This document shows, piece by piece, positions 43,529 to 51,941 of a stretch of 64,000 nucleotides of DNA. Under the pieces are notes generated by a model. That model ran no database searches. It saw only the letters and a program-made list of their open reading frames with translations, and was not told the DNA's origin. Position numbers and translations under genes: made by a program. The stretch is from the NCBI GenBank assembly GCA_964484065.1, contig CAZAEW010000006.1:1-64000 (forward strand). The letters are read 5' to 3'. The DNA is from JAEVLT01 sp964484065 (lineage in GTDB: Bacteria > Bacillota > Bacilli > Bacillales > Cytobacillaceae). The first letter of the stretch is position 1. Each line of letters starts with the position of its first letter.

Positions 43529-45748
43529 ATGAAAAAGAAAAAATGGATCATTCCTGCTGTTGCTTCTGCACTAAGTTTAATGCTGTGCACATCAGGGGGA
43601 ACACTTGCTTCCGGACCAAAAAGTGTTAAGTTGACCAGTGATTATCCAATGGCAGCCAAACATGGGAAAATGGTCGGCCACACCAATCGTAATACGAACA
43701 TTTCTGTTACCATTGCACTCAATTTAAGAAATGCTGATAAGATGGATAGTCAGATTGCCAGTCTAAACGACCCATCTTCACCTAATTACAAACATTTTCT
43801 TACAACAGAAGAATTTAAGGCACAATTTGGCCCAACTGAGACAACGGTCGAAAATGTAATAAACTTTCTAAAAAGTAAAGGATTAAAGATTCATAATGTA
43901 GGTGCTACAAATGAATTTATTACCGTAAGCGGTAATGCGGGGCAACTTGAAGATGCTTTTGGCGTAACCATTAATAACTACACCAATTCTCAAGGACAAA
44001 CTTATTTTTCAAATGATCAGGCACCATCCATTCCAACTGAATTAGCTGGAGTAATTACAGATATTACAGGTTTGAATAACGAAGCCCATTTTTCTCATCC
44101 CAAAATAGCCCAGCTATCAGCTGCCGGCAATCAATCACGTGTTGCTGTCACACCAAAAGTCGGAAGTGGGCCAGCGGGTGGTTACACCCCTTCTGAACTT
44201 AAAGGGGCCTATGATATTAATCCACTGGCAAGTGCCGGATACACTGGGGCAGGGCAAACTGTTGCAGTTATGGAACTTGATGGTTACAAAGCATCAAATA
44301 TAAGTAATTACAGCAAGTATTATGGTTTAGGAAGTCCAGCACCAACAAATGTTTATGTGGACGGATATAATGGGGCAGCAGGCCAAGGTGAGACTGAGGT
44401 TGAATTGGACATCGAAGTAATCAATGCTATTGCTCCTAAAGCCCAAGTAATGGTATACGAAGGTCCAAACACGGATCAGGGCCTCATTGACACTTATCAA
44501 AAAATTGCTTCGGATAATATGGCAAAATCGATTTCAGTCAGTTGGGGGATAAGTGAGCTCCAAGCATCCACATCCATGATGAACAGCTTACATACCATTT
44601 TTCAGCAAATAGCCATACAAGGTCAAAGTATCTTTGCTGCTTCCGGGGACAGCGGGGCTTACGATTCGGGAAATTCTACCTTATCTGTCGACAGTCCGGC
44701 AAATGACCCCTATGTAACAGGTGTGGGAGGCACCCGTTTAAATCTTAGCGGAACTTCTTATAACTTCGAAACAGTGTGGAGTGACGGTACGAATCGTCAA
44801 GGAGGGGGCGGGGGCCTTTCTTCCCTTTACGCAATGCCATCCTATCAGTCAGGTCCTGGGGTACAAAATAGTTTTTCCAATGGCAAGCGTCAAGTGCCGG
44901 ATGTATCGGCCGATGCAGATCCTTACACTGGATATTCGATCTATAGTTCCGGTTCATGGATCCAAGTTGGAGGAACTTCAGCGGGTGCACCTTTATGGAC
45001 TGGAATAGCGGCTTTATGTAATCAATATGGCGCTGCGAACGGCAAAGGAAATCTAGGTCAGGCAAATCCCGTTTTATATAAGGCTTTTAATACAACGCAG
45101 TCTTATCCGGCATACCATGATATTACAAACGGAAACAATCTCTATTTTCCTGCAACTGCAGGATACGACATGGCATCTGGTATCGGAACACCTGATGTAT
45201 ATAACTTAGTTCGAGATGTCAACGATACGGCCAGCAGCACTACTTCTGGAGGGACAAGCGGAACGGTAAGTTCTGGCGGAAGCAGTACGGTCAGTGAACT
45301 GATTCAAAACGGCAGTTTTGAAAATGGCCAATCACCTTGGAAAGAATCAAGCTCCGGCGGTTATCAGCTGATTGATACAGCTAAACCATATTCAGGCAGC
45401 TACTCTGTTGATCTTGGAGGATATAATAAGGCCACAGACCTTATTTATCAGACAGTAACGATTCCATCAACCGTAACAAATGCAACTCTAACATTTTGGA
45501 CGTATGTATCGACAACGGAAAAGAGCCATGCGCACGATTACTTTTATGCACAGGTTCGGAATACAAAAGGTTCTGTGCTGGCAAATTTGTTAACACTGAA
45601 TGACGGCACATCATCTGGCTGGGTTCAATACAGATACAATTTGACAAATTACAAGGGGCAAACCATTCAAATTGCTTTTAAAGCTACTAATGACAGAAGC
45701 TATCCGACGAGTTTCTTTGTAGATGGAGTCAGCTTGCAAATTCAATAA
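43529..45748 (+). CDS. Secreted S53 sedolisin (kumamolisin-like) serine-carboxyl protease
   Basis: A 739-residue secreted protease. It has a signal peptide (KKKKWIIPAVASALSLMLCT), a pro-kumamolisin activation domain (~30-185: LNDPSSPNYKHFLTTEEFKA), then the S53 catalytic domain. The Glu/Asp pair is in GETEVELDIEVINAIAPKA, the oxyanion Asp in AASGDSGAYDSG and the nucleophile in GGTSAGAPLWTG (Ser ~484). The C-terminal ~150 residues (from LIQNGSFENG) form a jelly-roll, carbohydrate-binding-like domain joined by a Ser/Gly linker. Sedolisins usually act in acid. ATG 43529 follows AAAGAGGTGAAA. Expression is under the c-di-GMP riboswitch just upstream. Confidence 0.92.
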   Translation: MKKKKWIIPAVASALSLMLCTSGGTLASGPKSVKLTSDYPMAAKHGKMVGHTNRNTNISVTIALNLRNADKMDSQIASLNDPSSPNYKHFLTTEEFKAQFGPTETTVENVINFLKSKGLKIHNVGATNEFITVSGNAGQLEDAFGVTINNYTNSQGQTYFSNDQAPSIPTELAGVITDITGLNNEAHFSHPKIAQLSAAGNQSRVAVTPKVGSGPAGGYTPSELKGAYDINPLASAGYTGAGQTVAVMELDGYKASNISNYSKYYGLGSPAPTNVYVDGYNGAAGQGETEVELDIEVINAIAPKAQVMVYEGPNTDQGLIDTYQKIASDNMAKSISVSWGISELQASTSMMNSLHTIFQQIAIQGQSIFAASGDSGAYDSGNSTLSVDSPANDPYVTGVGGTRLNLSGTSYNFETVWSDGTNRQGGGGGLSSLYAMPSYQSGPGVQNSFSNGKRQVPDVSADADPYTGYSIYSSGSWIQVGGTSAGAPLWTGIAALCNQYGAANGKGNLGQANPVLYKAFNTTQSYPAYHDITNGNNLYFPATAGYDMASGIGTPDVYNLVRDVNDTASSTTSGGTSGTVSSGGSSTVSELIQNGSFENGQSPWKESSSGGYQLIDTAKPYSGSYSVDLGGYNKATDLIYQTVTIPSTVTNATLTFWTYVSTTEKSHAHDYFYAQVRNTKGSVLANLLTLNDGTSSGWVQYRYNLTNYKGQTIQIAFKATNDRSYPTSFFVDGVSLQIQ

Positions 45749-45759
45749 TATATTTTTAA

Positions 45760-45800
45760 GAAAACACGGTCTTTTGAAACTGAAAGACCGTGTTTTTTCT
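45760..45800 (+). terminator. Terminator of the sedolisin gene
   Basis: AAAACACGGTCTTT / AAAGACCGTGTTTT, perfect 14 bp stem with trailing T. Confidence 0.9.
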
Positions 45801-45916
45801 TTTTACCTTAGTTTGTTAAACCTTCAATAATATTCACCCAGCCGTTAATTACTTGTGATAAAAAAGATTCGACTGGGAAAACTAACATTATTTAATAATA
45901 GTTGGGGGGAATACGA

Positions 45917-47590
45917 TTGAGTGCCAATGACAATATGCTCTCCATTTATGCCTTAGGCGGAATCAATGAAATTGGGAAAAACATGTACGTGCTCCAATAT
46001 GCCGATGATATCTTCATCATTGACTGCGGCGGAAAATTCCCTGATGAGAGCTTGCTGGGAATTGATTTAATCATTCCCGATATTACTTATTTGGAAGAAA
46101 ATAAGGAGAAAATCCGTGCCTTAATTGTTACCCACGGACATGAAGATCATATAGGGGGGATTCCCTATTTTTTACGAAAACTAAATGTCCCCATTTATGG
46201 GACAAGGTTTACCTTGGGACTCATCGAAATAAAATTGGATGAACACCGGCTTACCGGAGATACGGAACTGATTTCGATTGATGCCAATTCGAAGCTGGAG
46301 TTTGGAAAGATAACCGTTTCTTTTTTTAGAGTGAGCCATAGTATTCCAGACTGTTTAGGGATTCTCTTTGAAACGCCGGAGGGGAATGTCGTTCATACGG
46401 GGGATTTTAAGTTTGATTTGACTCCGGAAAACAACCAATATTCGGATATTCACAGGATGGCTGAGATTGGAAAAAATGGCGTATTGGCGCTTATTTCTGA
46501 AAGTACCAATGCAGAGCGGTCCGGTTTGACACCTTCGGAGCGGATGGTTGCGGGTCATATGGATACGGCCTTTATGCAGGCACAAGGGAAAATCTTTATC
46601 TCCACTTTTGCTTCAAACGTGAATCGTGTGCAGCAGGTTGTATACTCGGCCAAGAAATGCAATCGGAAACTGGCCCTTTTGGGACGCAGCATGGTTAATG
46701 TTGTTTCGGTTGCTCTTGAGCGCGGTTATATCGACATTCCAGAAGGGATGTTAATAGATCCCAGTGAGATTGAGAAGCTGCCTTCCGAAAGGGTTGCGAT
46801 TCTATGTACGGGGAGTCAAGGGGAGCCAATGGCTGCTCTTGCTCGGCTGACAAATGGAAGTTATCGTGATGCAGCGATATATCCCGGAGATACAGTGATT
46901 CTGGCTGCATCTCCAATACCGGGAAATGAACGGGATGTTTCAAAAATTATCGATAACTTATTTCAATTGGGGGCAAGAGTGATTTACGGATCTGGAAGTT
47001 CAACAGGAATGCATGTCTCCGGACACGGATATCAAGAAGATTTGAAGCTGATGCTTTCATTCATGCAACCGATATATTTTATTCCGATCCACGGTGAGTT
47101 CAGAATGCTTCACCATCACCGAATGCTGGCTGAATCTGTTGGAGTGAAGAAAGGGAATACGTTTATTATCAAAAATGGCGATGTCGTTGATATCAAGAAT
47201 TCAGTTGCCCGGCAGACCCGGAAGGTTCCTTCCGGCGAAACATATGTGGATGGGATGGGTGTAGGAGATGTCGGGGAAATTGTTCTTCGGGATAGAAAAC
47301 AGCTTTCTGAGGACGGAATGCTGGTTGTTGTGATAACGGTAAATAAAGCAGACCAAAAGATTATATCCGAGCCGGATACCATTTCCCGGGGCTTTGTCTA
47401 TGCCAGGCAGTCCGCCGACCTTATCAAAGAGGTAAACCGTTTGGTAGTAAAAACGGTAAATGAACAACCGGAAGAGAGCCGATATCAATGGAATAAAGTG
47501 AAACAAAACATTAAAAAATCAGTGGGACAGTTTTTGTATACACAAACAAAGCGAAAACCGATGATTCTCCCGATTATTATTGAAATTTAA
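45917..47590 (+). CDS. Ribonuclease J-type metallo-beta-lactamase nuclease
   Basis: A 557-residue RNase J family protein: endonuclease and 5'-3' exonuclease of mRNA turnover. The metal motif THGHEDHIGG is intact, followed by HSIPDCLGI, HTGDFKFD, the beta-CASP segment STFASNVNRVQQV and ILCTGSQGEPMAAL, then GHGYQEDLKLML and HGEFRML. It ends KRKPMILPIIIEI like J1 and J2. It differs from both and has the complete catalytic motif that B. subtilis J2 has lost, so it is probably a third paralogue. TTG 45917 with TGGGGGGAAT upstream is preferred. Confidence 0.88.
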   Translation: MSANDNMLSIYALGGINEIGKNMYVLQYADDIFIIDCGGKFPDESLLGIDLIIPDITYLEENKEKIRALIVTHGHEDHIGGIPYFLRKLNVPIYGTRFTLGLIEIKLDEHRLTGDTELISIDANSKLEFGKITVSFFRVSHSIPDCLGILFETPEGNVVHTGDFKFDLTPENNQYSDIHRMAEIGKNGVLALISESTNAERSGLTPSERMVAGHMDTAFMQAQGKIFISTFASNVNRVQQVVYSAKKCNRKLALLGRSMVNVVSVALERGYIDIPEGMLIDPSEIEKLPSERVAILCTGSQGEPMAALARLTNGSYRDAAIYPGDTVILAASPIPGNERDVSKIIDNLFQLGARVIYGSGSSTGMHVSGHGYQEDLKLMLSFMQPIYFIPIHGEFRMLHHHRMLAESVGVKKGNTFIIKNGDVVDIKNSVARQTRKVPSGETYVDGMGVGDVGEIVLRDRKQLSEDGMLVVVITVNKADQKIISEPDTISRGFVYARQSADLIKEVNRLVVKTVNEQPEESRYQWNKVKQNIKKSVGQFLYTQTKRKPMILPIIIEI

Positions 47591-47593
47591 TGT

Positions 47594-47620
47594 AAAGACT
47601 CCACTGCGAGTCTTTTTTTT
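47594..47620 (+). terminator. Terminator after the RNase J gene
   Basis: AAAGACTC / GAGTCTTT with a six-base loop and trailing T. Confidence 0.8.
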
Positions 47621-47645
47621 GAGCTTAAATTGTGGCCATTTTTTG

Positions 47646-47704
47646 AAATCCGTAGAATTCCCTATAAAATCCGAAGAATTCCTATTAAAATTTGTAGAAT
47701 GAAT
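47646..47704. repeat. Three-copy 21 bp direct repeat upstream of the histidinol-phosphatase-like gene
   Basis: CCGTAGAATTCC (47650), CCGAAGAATTCC (47671) and TTGTAGAAT (47692) recur every 21 bases, with AAAAT before the later copies. The 21 bp period equals two helical turns, which would place a bound protein on one face. Confidence 0.65.
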
Positions 47705-47800
47705 AAAAAAGGACATTGGAAATCCTATTTCAGGTAACGTTAGTAAGTATGGTGATCTGATTTTCATAAAATTTTGCATAAAAGCGAGGTGATTTTGGAT

Positions 47801-48613
47801 TTGAGTATAAAATTTGATTTACATACCCATCACGACCGCTGCGGGCATGCAGTTGGGTCAATAAGAGATTATATTGAATCTGCAATCAAAAGCGGACTGA
47901 ATGTCATTGGAATTTCAGATCATTCTCCCTATTTTTCAAGTGAAGAGGATCAGCCTTTTCCCCATATTTCGATGGCAAAAAGTCAATTCCAGCAATACGT
48001 CAAAGAAGTCCTCAAGCTCAAAGAGGAATACCGTGATAAAATTGAAGTTCTGCTTGGTGTGGAGTCCGACTTTTTTCCAGAGGATGCCGAAATTTACCGC
48101 ACCTATTATGATCCATTTCCATTTGATTATATAATTGGTTCGGTCCATCAGGTGGAAGGAGTCAGTATTTTTAAAAAAGGCATCTGGGATCAGCTGACGG
48201 ACCAGGAAAAAATCATTAAAAAGGAAACTTACTATTCACTGATTGAACAATCGGCAAAAAGCGGAATGTTTCAAATTCTCGGCCATATTGATGCCATGAA
48301 GGGTTTTTACCCGTCTTTCTCAGCCATCCAAACGGCTGCAGTAGAGCATACGCTAAAGGTGATTAGCGATTGTGAAATTGCCATCGAGATCAATACATCA
48401 GGTAAAACCAAGGATGCAGGAGGCTGGTATCCTTCTGACGATATATTGGAATTAGCCCTTCATTATGGTGGAAAAGTTACATTTGGCTCAGATGCACACG
48501 ATCCGCAACGGGTAGGGGACGAGTTTGATGAAGTTCAGAAACATTTAAAGAAAATAGGCTTTAAGGAATGGGTTTATTTTAAAAATAAACAGCGAATTGT
48601 CATTCCTTTATAA
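47801..48613 (+). CDS. PHP-family histidinol-phosphatase-like protein
   Basis: A 270-residue PHP-superfamily phosphoesterase, HisJ type. Metal motifs: FDLHTHHDRCGHA at the N-terminus, GISDHSPYFS, GVESDFF, GSVHQVEG, ILGHIDAMKG, EINTSGK and FGSDAHDPQRVG. HisJ enzymes convert histidinol phosphate to histidinol in histidine synthesis. No his genes are adjacent, so the physiological substrate is inferred only. TTG 47801 lies ten bases after GCGAGGTG. Confidence 0.85.
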   Translation: MSIKFDLHTHHDRCGHAVGSIRDYIESAIKSGLNVIGISDHSPYFSSEEDQPFPHISMAKSQFQQYVKEVLKLKEEYRDKIEVLLGVESDFFPEDAEIYRTYYDPFPFDYIIGSVHQVEGVSIFKKGIWDQLTDQEKIIKKETYYSLIEQSAKSGMFQILGHIDAMKGFYPSFSAIQTAAVEHTLKVISDCEIAIEINTSGKTKDAGGWYPSDDILELALHYGGKVTFGSDAHDPQRVGDEFDEVQKHLKKIGFKEWVYFKNKQRIVIPL

Positions 48614-48776
48614 TCCCTCGGCGATCAGGACTGATCGCTTTCTTTTATAGTTGTTCACAAAAACGACATGTTTGCAGCGAGGCAAATGATTTATGTCACT
48701 ATGAGGGGCATTCGTTCATGTTATTTTATTAATGAGAAACATTATCATCAGTGCAGCCAACAAAAGGAGAATTCTC

Positions 48777-50006
48777 ATGAGTGAAATTATCAATAACAGA
48801 GAAATTCACGCCATCAATAATCCGGAACGTCTGACCATATTAAAACAAATTTTTAAAGACCTTCATAATGGCAAAAATCTTCAAGAAGTTAAAGCTCATT
48901 TTGATGCTTTTATTGGAAAAATAACGATCGAAGAAATTTCCCAGCTTTCAAACGATTTTTTGGAAGAAGAGGGGATTTCCATTGCAGAAGTTCACGACTT
49001 GTATGCCAACCATCTTGAAATTTTTAAAGGGGCCATCATCGAACCGGAATTTCAATCACATCCCGAAGAACATCCGGGACACCCCATTCATACATTTAAA
49101 CTTGAAAACAGGGAAATCGAAAAATTGGTACAATCCAAACTTGCGGTGCATCTTGAGAAATTTGCAGCGGATGATTCACCGGACAATATTTATTTCCTCC
49201 TTGAGGATCTAAACCTTTTGCTTGATATCGACAAGCATTACAGCCGTAAAGAAAATCTTCTATTTCCCTACTTGGAAAAATACGGAATACACGGTCCGAG
49301 CACCAATATGTGGCGGATTGATGATTATATCCGCGATTCAATTAAACTGGCAAAATTGAAATTAACGAATTACAGCGGGGACAAGCAACCTGTTATAGAC
49401 ACGGTTCATTACGTTATGGATGAAGTATTAGGGATGATTTACCGCGAAGAAAATATCCTCTTTCAAATGGCTTTGAGTAATTTAACGGAAGATGAATGGG
49501 TAAAAATCGCTCATGAAAGTGATGAAATCGGATTTTGTTTAACAGAGCCAGAATTAGAATGGAAGCCAGAAAGAAAAGGGATTGAGACAAGTGCGATTTC
49601 GGAAGGGTACATTAAAATGGAGACGGGGATCCTATCATTAAAACAGTTGGAACTTCTTTTAAACCACCTTCCAGTCGACATCACTTTTATTGATGATGAT
49701 GATGTTGTCCGCTATTTCTCTCATGGAAAGGAACGAATTTTTGCGCGGACAAAAGCGGTTATTGGCAGAACAGTGCAAAATTGCCATCCGCCAAGAAGCG
49801 TCCATGTGGTTGAGGAATTGCTGGCAGATTTTAAAGCCGGTAAAAAGAACTGTGAGGATTTCTGGATTAAATTCAGGGATAAGTATGTGTATATCCGTTA
49901 TTTTGCTGTTAGGGATGAAAATGGAAAATATATTGGGACACTGGAATTTACACAAAACATTGACCCAATCCAAGCAATTGAAGGGGAAAAAAGAATCTTA
50001 TCATAA
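48777..50006 (+). CDS. DUF438 / hemerythrin-like / PAS-domain protein
   Basis: A 409-residue soluble protein with three parts. Residues ~10-75 are the DUF438 domain (ERLTILKQIFKDLHNGKNLQ). Residues ~80-220 are a hemerythrin-like helical bundle with metal-type His/Glu in HPGHPIHTF, AVHLEKF, DKHYSRKENLLFPYLE and HYVMDEVLGMIYREENILF. Residues ~290-405 are a PAS domain (DITFIDDDDVVRYFS, IGRTVQNCHPPRS). Such proteins are thought to sense oxygen, NO or redox state; the output is unknown. AAAAGGAGAATTCTC precedes ATG 48777. Confidence 0.85.
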   Translation: MSEIINNREIHAINNPERLTILKQIFKDLHNGKNLQEVKAHFDAFIGKITIEEISQLSNDFLEEEGISIAEVHDLYANHLEIFKGAIIEPEFQSHPEEHPGHPIHTFKLENREIEKLVQSKLAVHLEKFAADDSPDNIYFLLEDLNLLLDIDKHYSRKENLLFPYLEKYGIHGPSTNMWRIDDYIRDSIKLAKLKLTNYSGDKQPVIDTVHYVMDEVLGMIYREENILFQMALSNLTEDEWVKIAHESDEIGFCLTEPELEWKPERKGIETSAISEGYIKMETGILSLKQLELLLNHLPVDITFIDDDDVVRYFSHGKERIFARTKAVIGRTVQNCHPPRSVHVVEELLADFKAGKKNCEDFWIKFRDKYVYIRYFAVRDENGKYIGTLEFTQNIDPIQAIEGEKRILS

Positions 50007-50007
50007 G

Positions 50008-50040
50008 TGTAAAAATCCCTTTAATAAAGGGATTTTTACA
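50008..50040 (+). terminator. Terminator after the DUF438 gene
   Basis: TAAAAATCCCTTTA / TAAAGGGATTTTTA with almost no loop. Confidence 0.85.
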
Positions 50041-50100
50041 TTTGTTTTTACCATTTACTAAAGATAGAATAACTTTATAAAAGAGAAGGAGTTGGGAGAA

Positions 50101-50634
50101 ATGAACGTTCGTCCGGAAAAAGGAGAATTTGCTCCATACTATTTAGGATATGTCAATTTAGTACCTAAAGGGGATATCGTCGAAATTCTTGAGGAACAAA
50201 AAAAAGATTTAATCCTTCAGCTTAAAAACGTCTCAGAAGAACAAGGAGCTTTCCGATACTTACCGGATAAATGGAGTGTTAAGGAAGTAATCGGGCATAT
50301 GATCGATACGGAGAGGATAATGGCTTACCGTTTGCTGTGTATAGCACGAGGTGAAACCGTCTCCCTTCCAGGCTTTGATGAAAAGCAATATGCTTCCCAA
50401 GCCGCTTTTAATCAGCAGACAATCGAAGAGCTTCTGGAACATTTCTCAGTAGTCCGTCAATCAACGGTATTGCTGCTTAAAAGTCTAGATCCCGAATCCT
50501 GGCTAAAGAAAGGCTCTGCCAACGGTTCAAATATGACTGTCCGGGCACTGGCCTTTATTATTGCTGGACACGAACGTCATCACCTCCAAATCATTCAAGA
50601 CCGTTATGTGAATTCTGAATTTTATCCTGCATAA
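50101..50634 (+). CDS. DinB-family protein
   Basis: A 177-residue four-helix DinB-like protein. Likely metal-binding His are in KEVIGHMIDTER (~65), and HERHH near the C-terminus (FIIAGHERHHLQII). The family includes thiol-dependent transferases such as bacillithiol S-transferases, so a detoxification role is plausible but not shown. GAGAAGGAGTTGGGAGAA precedes the ATG. It appears monocistronic. Confidence 0.85.
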   Translation: MNVRPEKGEFAPYYLGYVNLVPKGDIVEILEEQKKDLILQLKNVSEEQGAFRYLPDKWSVKEVIGHMIDTERIMAYRLLCIARGETVSLPGFDEKQYASQAAFNQQTIEELLEHFSVVRQSTVLLLKSLDPESWLKKGSANGSNMTVRALAFIIAGHERHHLQIIQDRYVNSEFYPA

Positions 50635-50659
50635 TGCAGATGGGCATATGCCAAAGTCT

Positions 50660-50697
50660 AGGAAGCCGGGTTCTGAAACAAGAAGCCGGCTTTTATC
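50660..50697 (+). terminator. Terminator between dinB-like and prsW-like genes
   Basis: AAGCCGG / CCGGCTT with a 16-base loop and T residues after it; both genes converge here. Confidence 0.65.
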
Positions 50698-50702
50698 GTT
50701 AT

Positions 50703-51794
50703 TTATGAGGTTGAAGGTTGAAGAGGGATCTGAGCAAGTTTCCCTTTCTTTTCTTTAATTTGTTTAAGCCCTGTTCGAATCATGTAGAACACTAAAATCC
50801 AGGAAATGAGCATGAGAAGGATTTGTCCCACCGGAAAAATCCCCAGAAAAGGTGAATCCCAGAGGGCGTGCATCGAAACAACCAAGAGAAAAAAAACAAC
50901 AAATTTAGGTTTGACAAGCATGCTAAGCTGAAATTTTCTCTCACCTTGTACAATACAAATGGATGCACCAGTCAATGCCGCCCATGCAACATGACCGCCT
51001 GGGGAAAAGATACTTCGCCACAAAATGGTGGAATAAAGTTCGTGATAGCTTCCGGAAAGGAGGCTCCGGAGTGCATAGCCAGCTGTTTCAAAAGCAGCAA
51101 AGCCTACCCCTATCGCGGCACCAAGAAGAAGTCCATTAAGAACAAATCTGTATTTCAAACTGCGTACGAAAAAGATAACAGCAACAACTTTTGCCAGCTC
51201 CTCCACAATACCGATAGTAATTGGATTTATATTATTCCTAAGAATATCATAAAAAACAAGAGCAACTAACAGGGAGATGATCCCGCCGATAAATACCACA
51301 TAGACGATTTTATAGATCGCAATATTTTGCGGAGCGTTCATTTCCCAAAAGAAAACTAAAGTCGTGAACGGCACTGCAAATGCACCTACTAAAATCAGAC
51401 CGGGTATAAAGTTAACATTGCCAAATAAACTGACTCCTATGTACAGCCCGAGGTATACAAGGAGAGAAATAAGAAAGATTCTTGTGAATAACCATGGCTT
51501 TGGCCAGGTATCCTCTACTTCATCAATTTCTGGAGTGGTCAAGGCTGTTCCTACAATAAAAAGCCGCTCAGCCTCAATATCGCTATGTTTTCGAAAAACC
51601 CGTGAAAAGATATTATGTAGTTTTGGCTCAACGGAACGGTCTTTATTTGGCATTTTATCAATTCGGCTGACAAAGGATGAAAAGATACTTTTTTTCCCTC
51701 GGCCTGCTTTGTCATTATTTAAATATTCATAACCACAGTTTATGCAATACTTAACCCCATCAGTAATTGAATAAAAGCAGTGCGGGCAGTTCAT
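50703..51794 (-). CDS. PrsW-type intramembrane protease with N-terminal zinc ribbon
   Basis: A 363-residue protein. It starts with a zinc ribbon (CPHCFYSITDGVKYCINCGY), has a ~75-residue soluble linker and then about eight membrane helices of the PrsW/CPBP-like glutamic protease group. The conserved acid and His motifs are VEELAKVVAV, GFAAFETAGYAL, SPGGHVAWAALTGAS and MHALWDSP. PrsW of B. subtilis makes site-1 cuts in the anti-sigma factor RsiW; the target here is unknown, and the zinc ribbon and linker are additions relative to B. subtilis PrsW. GGAGGAAAGTGGT precedes the ATG. Confidence 0.85.
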   Translation of the reverse strand: MNCPHCFYSITDGVKYCINCGYEYLNNDKAGRGKKSIFSSFVSRIDKMPNKDRSVEPKLHNIFSRVFRKHSDIEAERLFIVGTALTTPEIDEVEDTWPKPWLFTRIFLISLLVYLGLYIGVSLFGNVNFIPGLILVGAFAVPFTTLVFFWEMNAPQNIAIYKIVYVVFIGGIISLLVALVFYDILRNNINPITIGIVEELAKVVAVIFFVRSLKYRFVLNGLLLGAAIGVGFAAFETAGYALRSLLSGSYHELYSTILWRSIFSPGGHVAWAALTGASICIVQGERKFQLSMLVKPKFVVFFLLVVSMHALWDSPFLGIFPVGQILLMLISWILVFYMIRTGLKQIKEKKGKLAQIPLQPSTS

Positions 51795-51941
51795 ACCACT
51801 TTCCTCCTTTTTGGGTATTTTAGCAAGATGATTGTTTTTTCATTCACCGATAATATGTGTTAAAGAGAAGGAAAATACAACGTGATTTCCCGCCTTATTT
51901 ATTTTATAATAATTTTTATAACTCCCGGAAGGAGTATGACT

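Noticed and set aside
51882..51941. Upstream GTG start for the SNF2 gene
   Set aside because: It would add a hydrophobic leader unsuited to a cytosolic helicase; a better AAGGAG site serves the later start.
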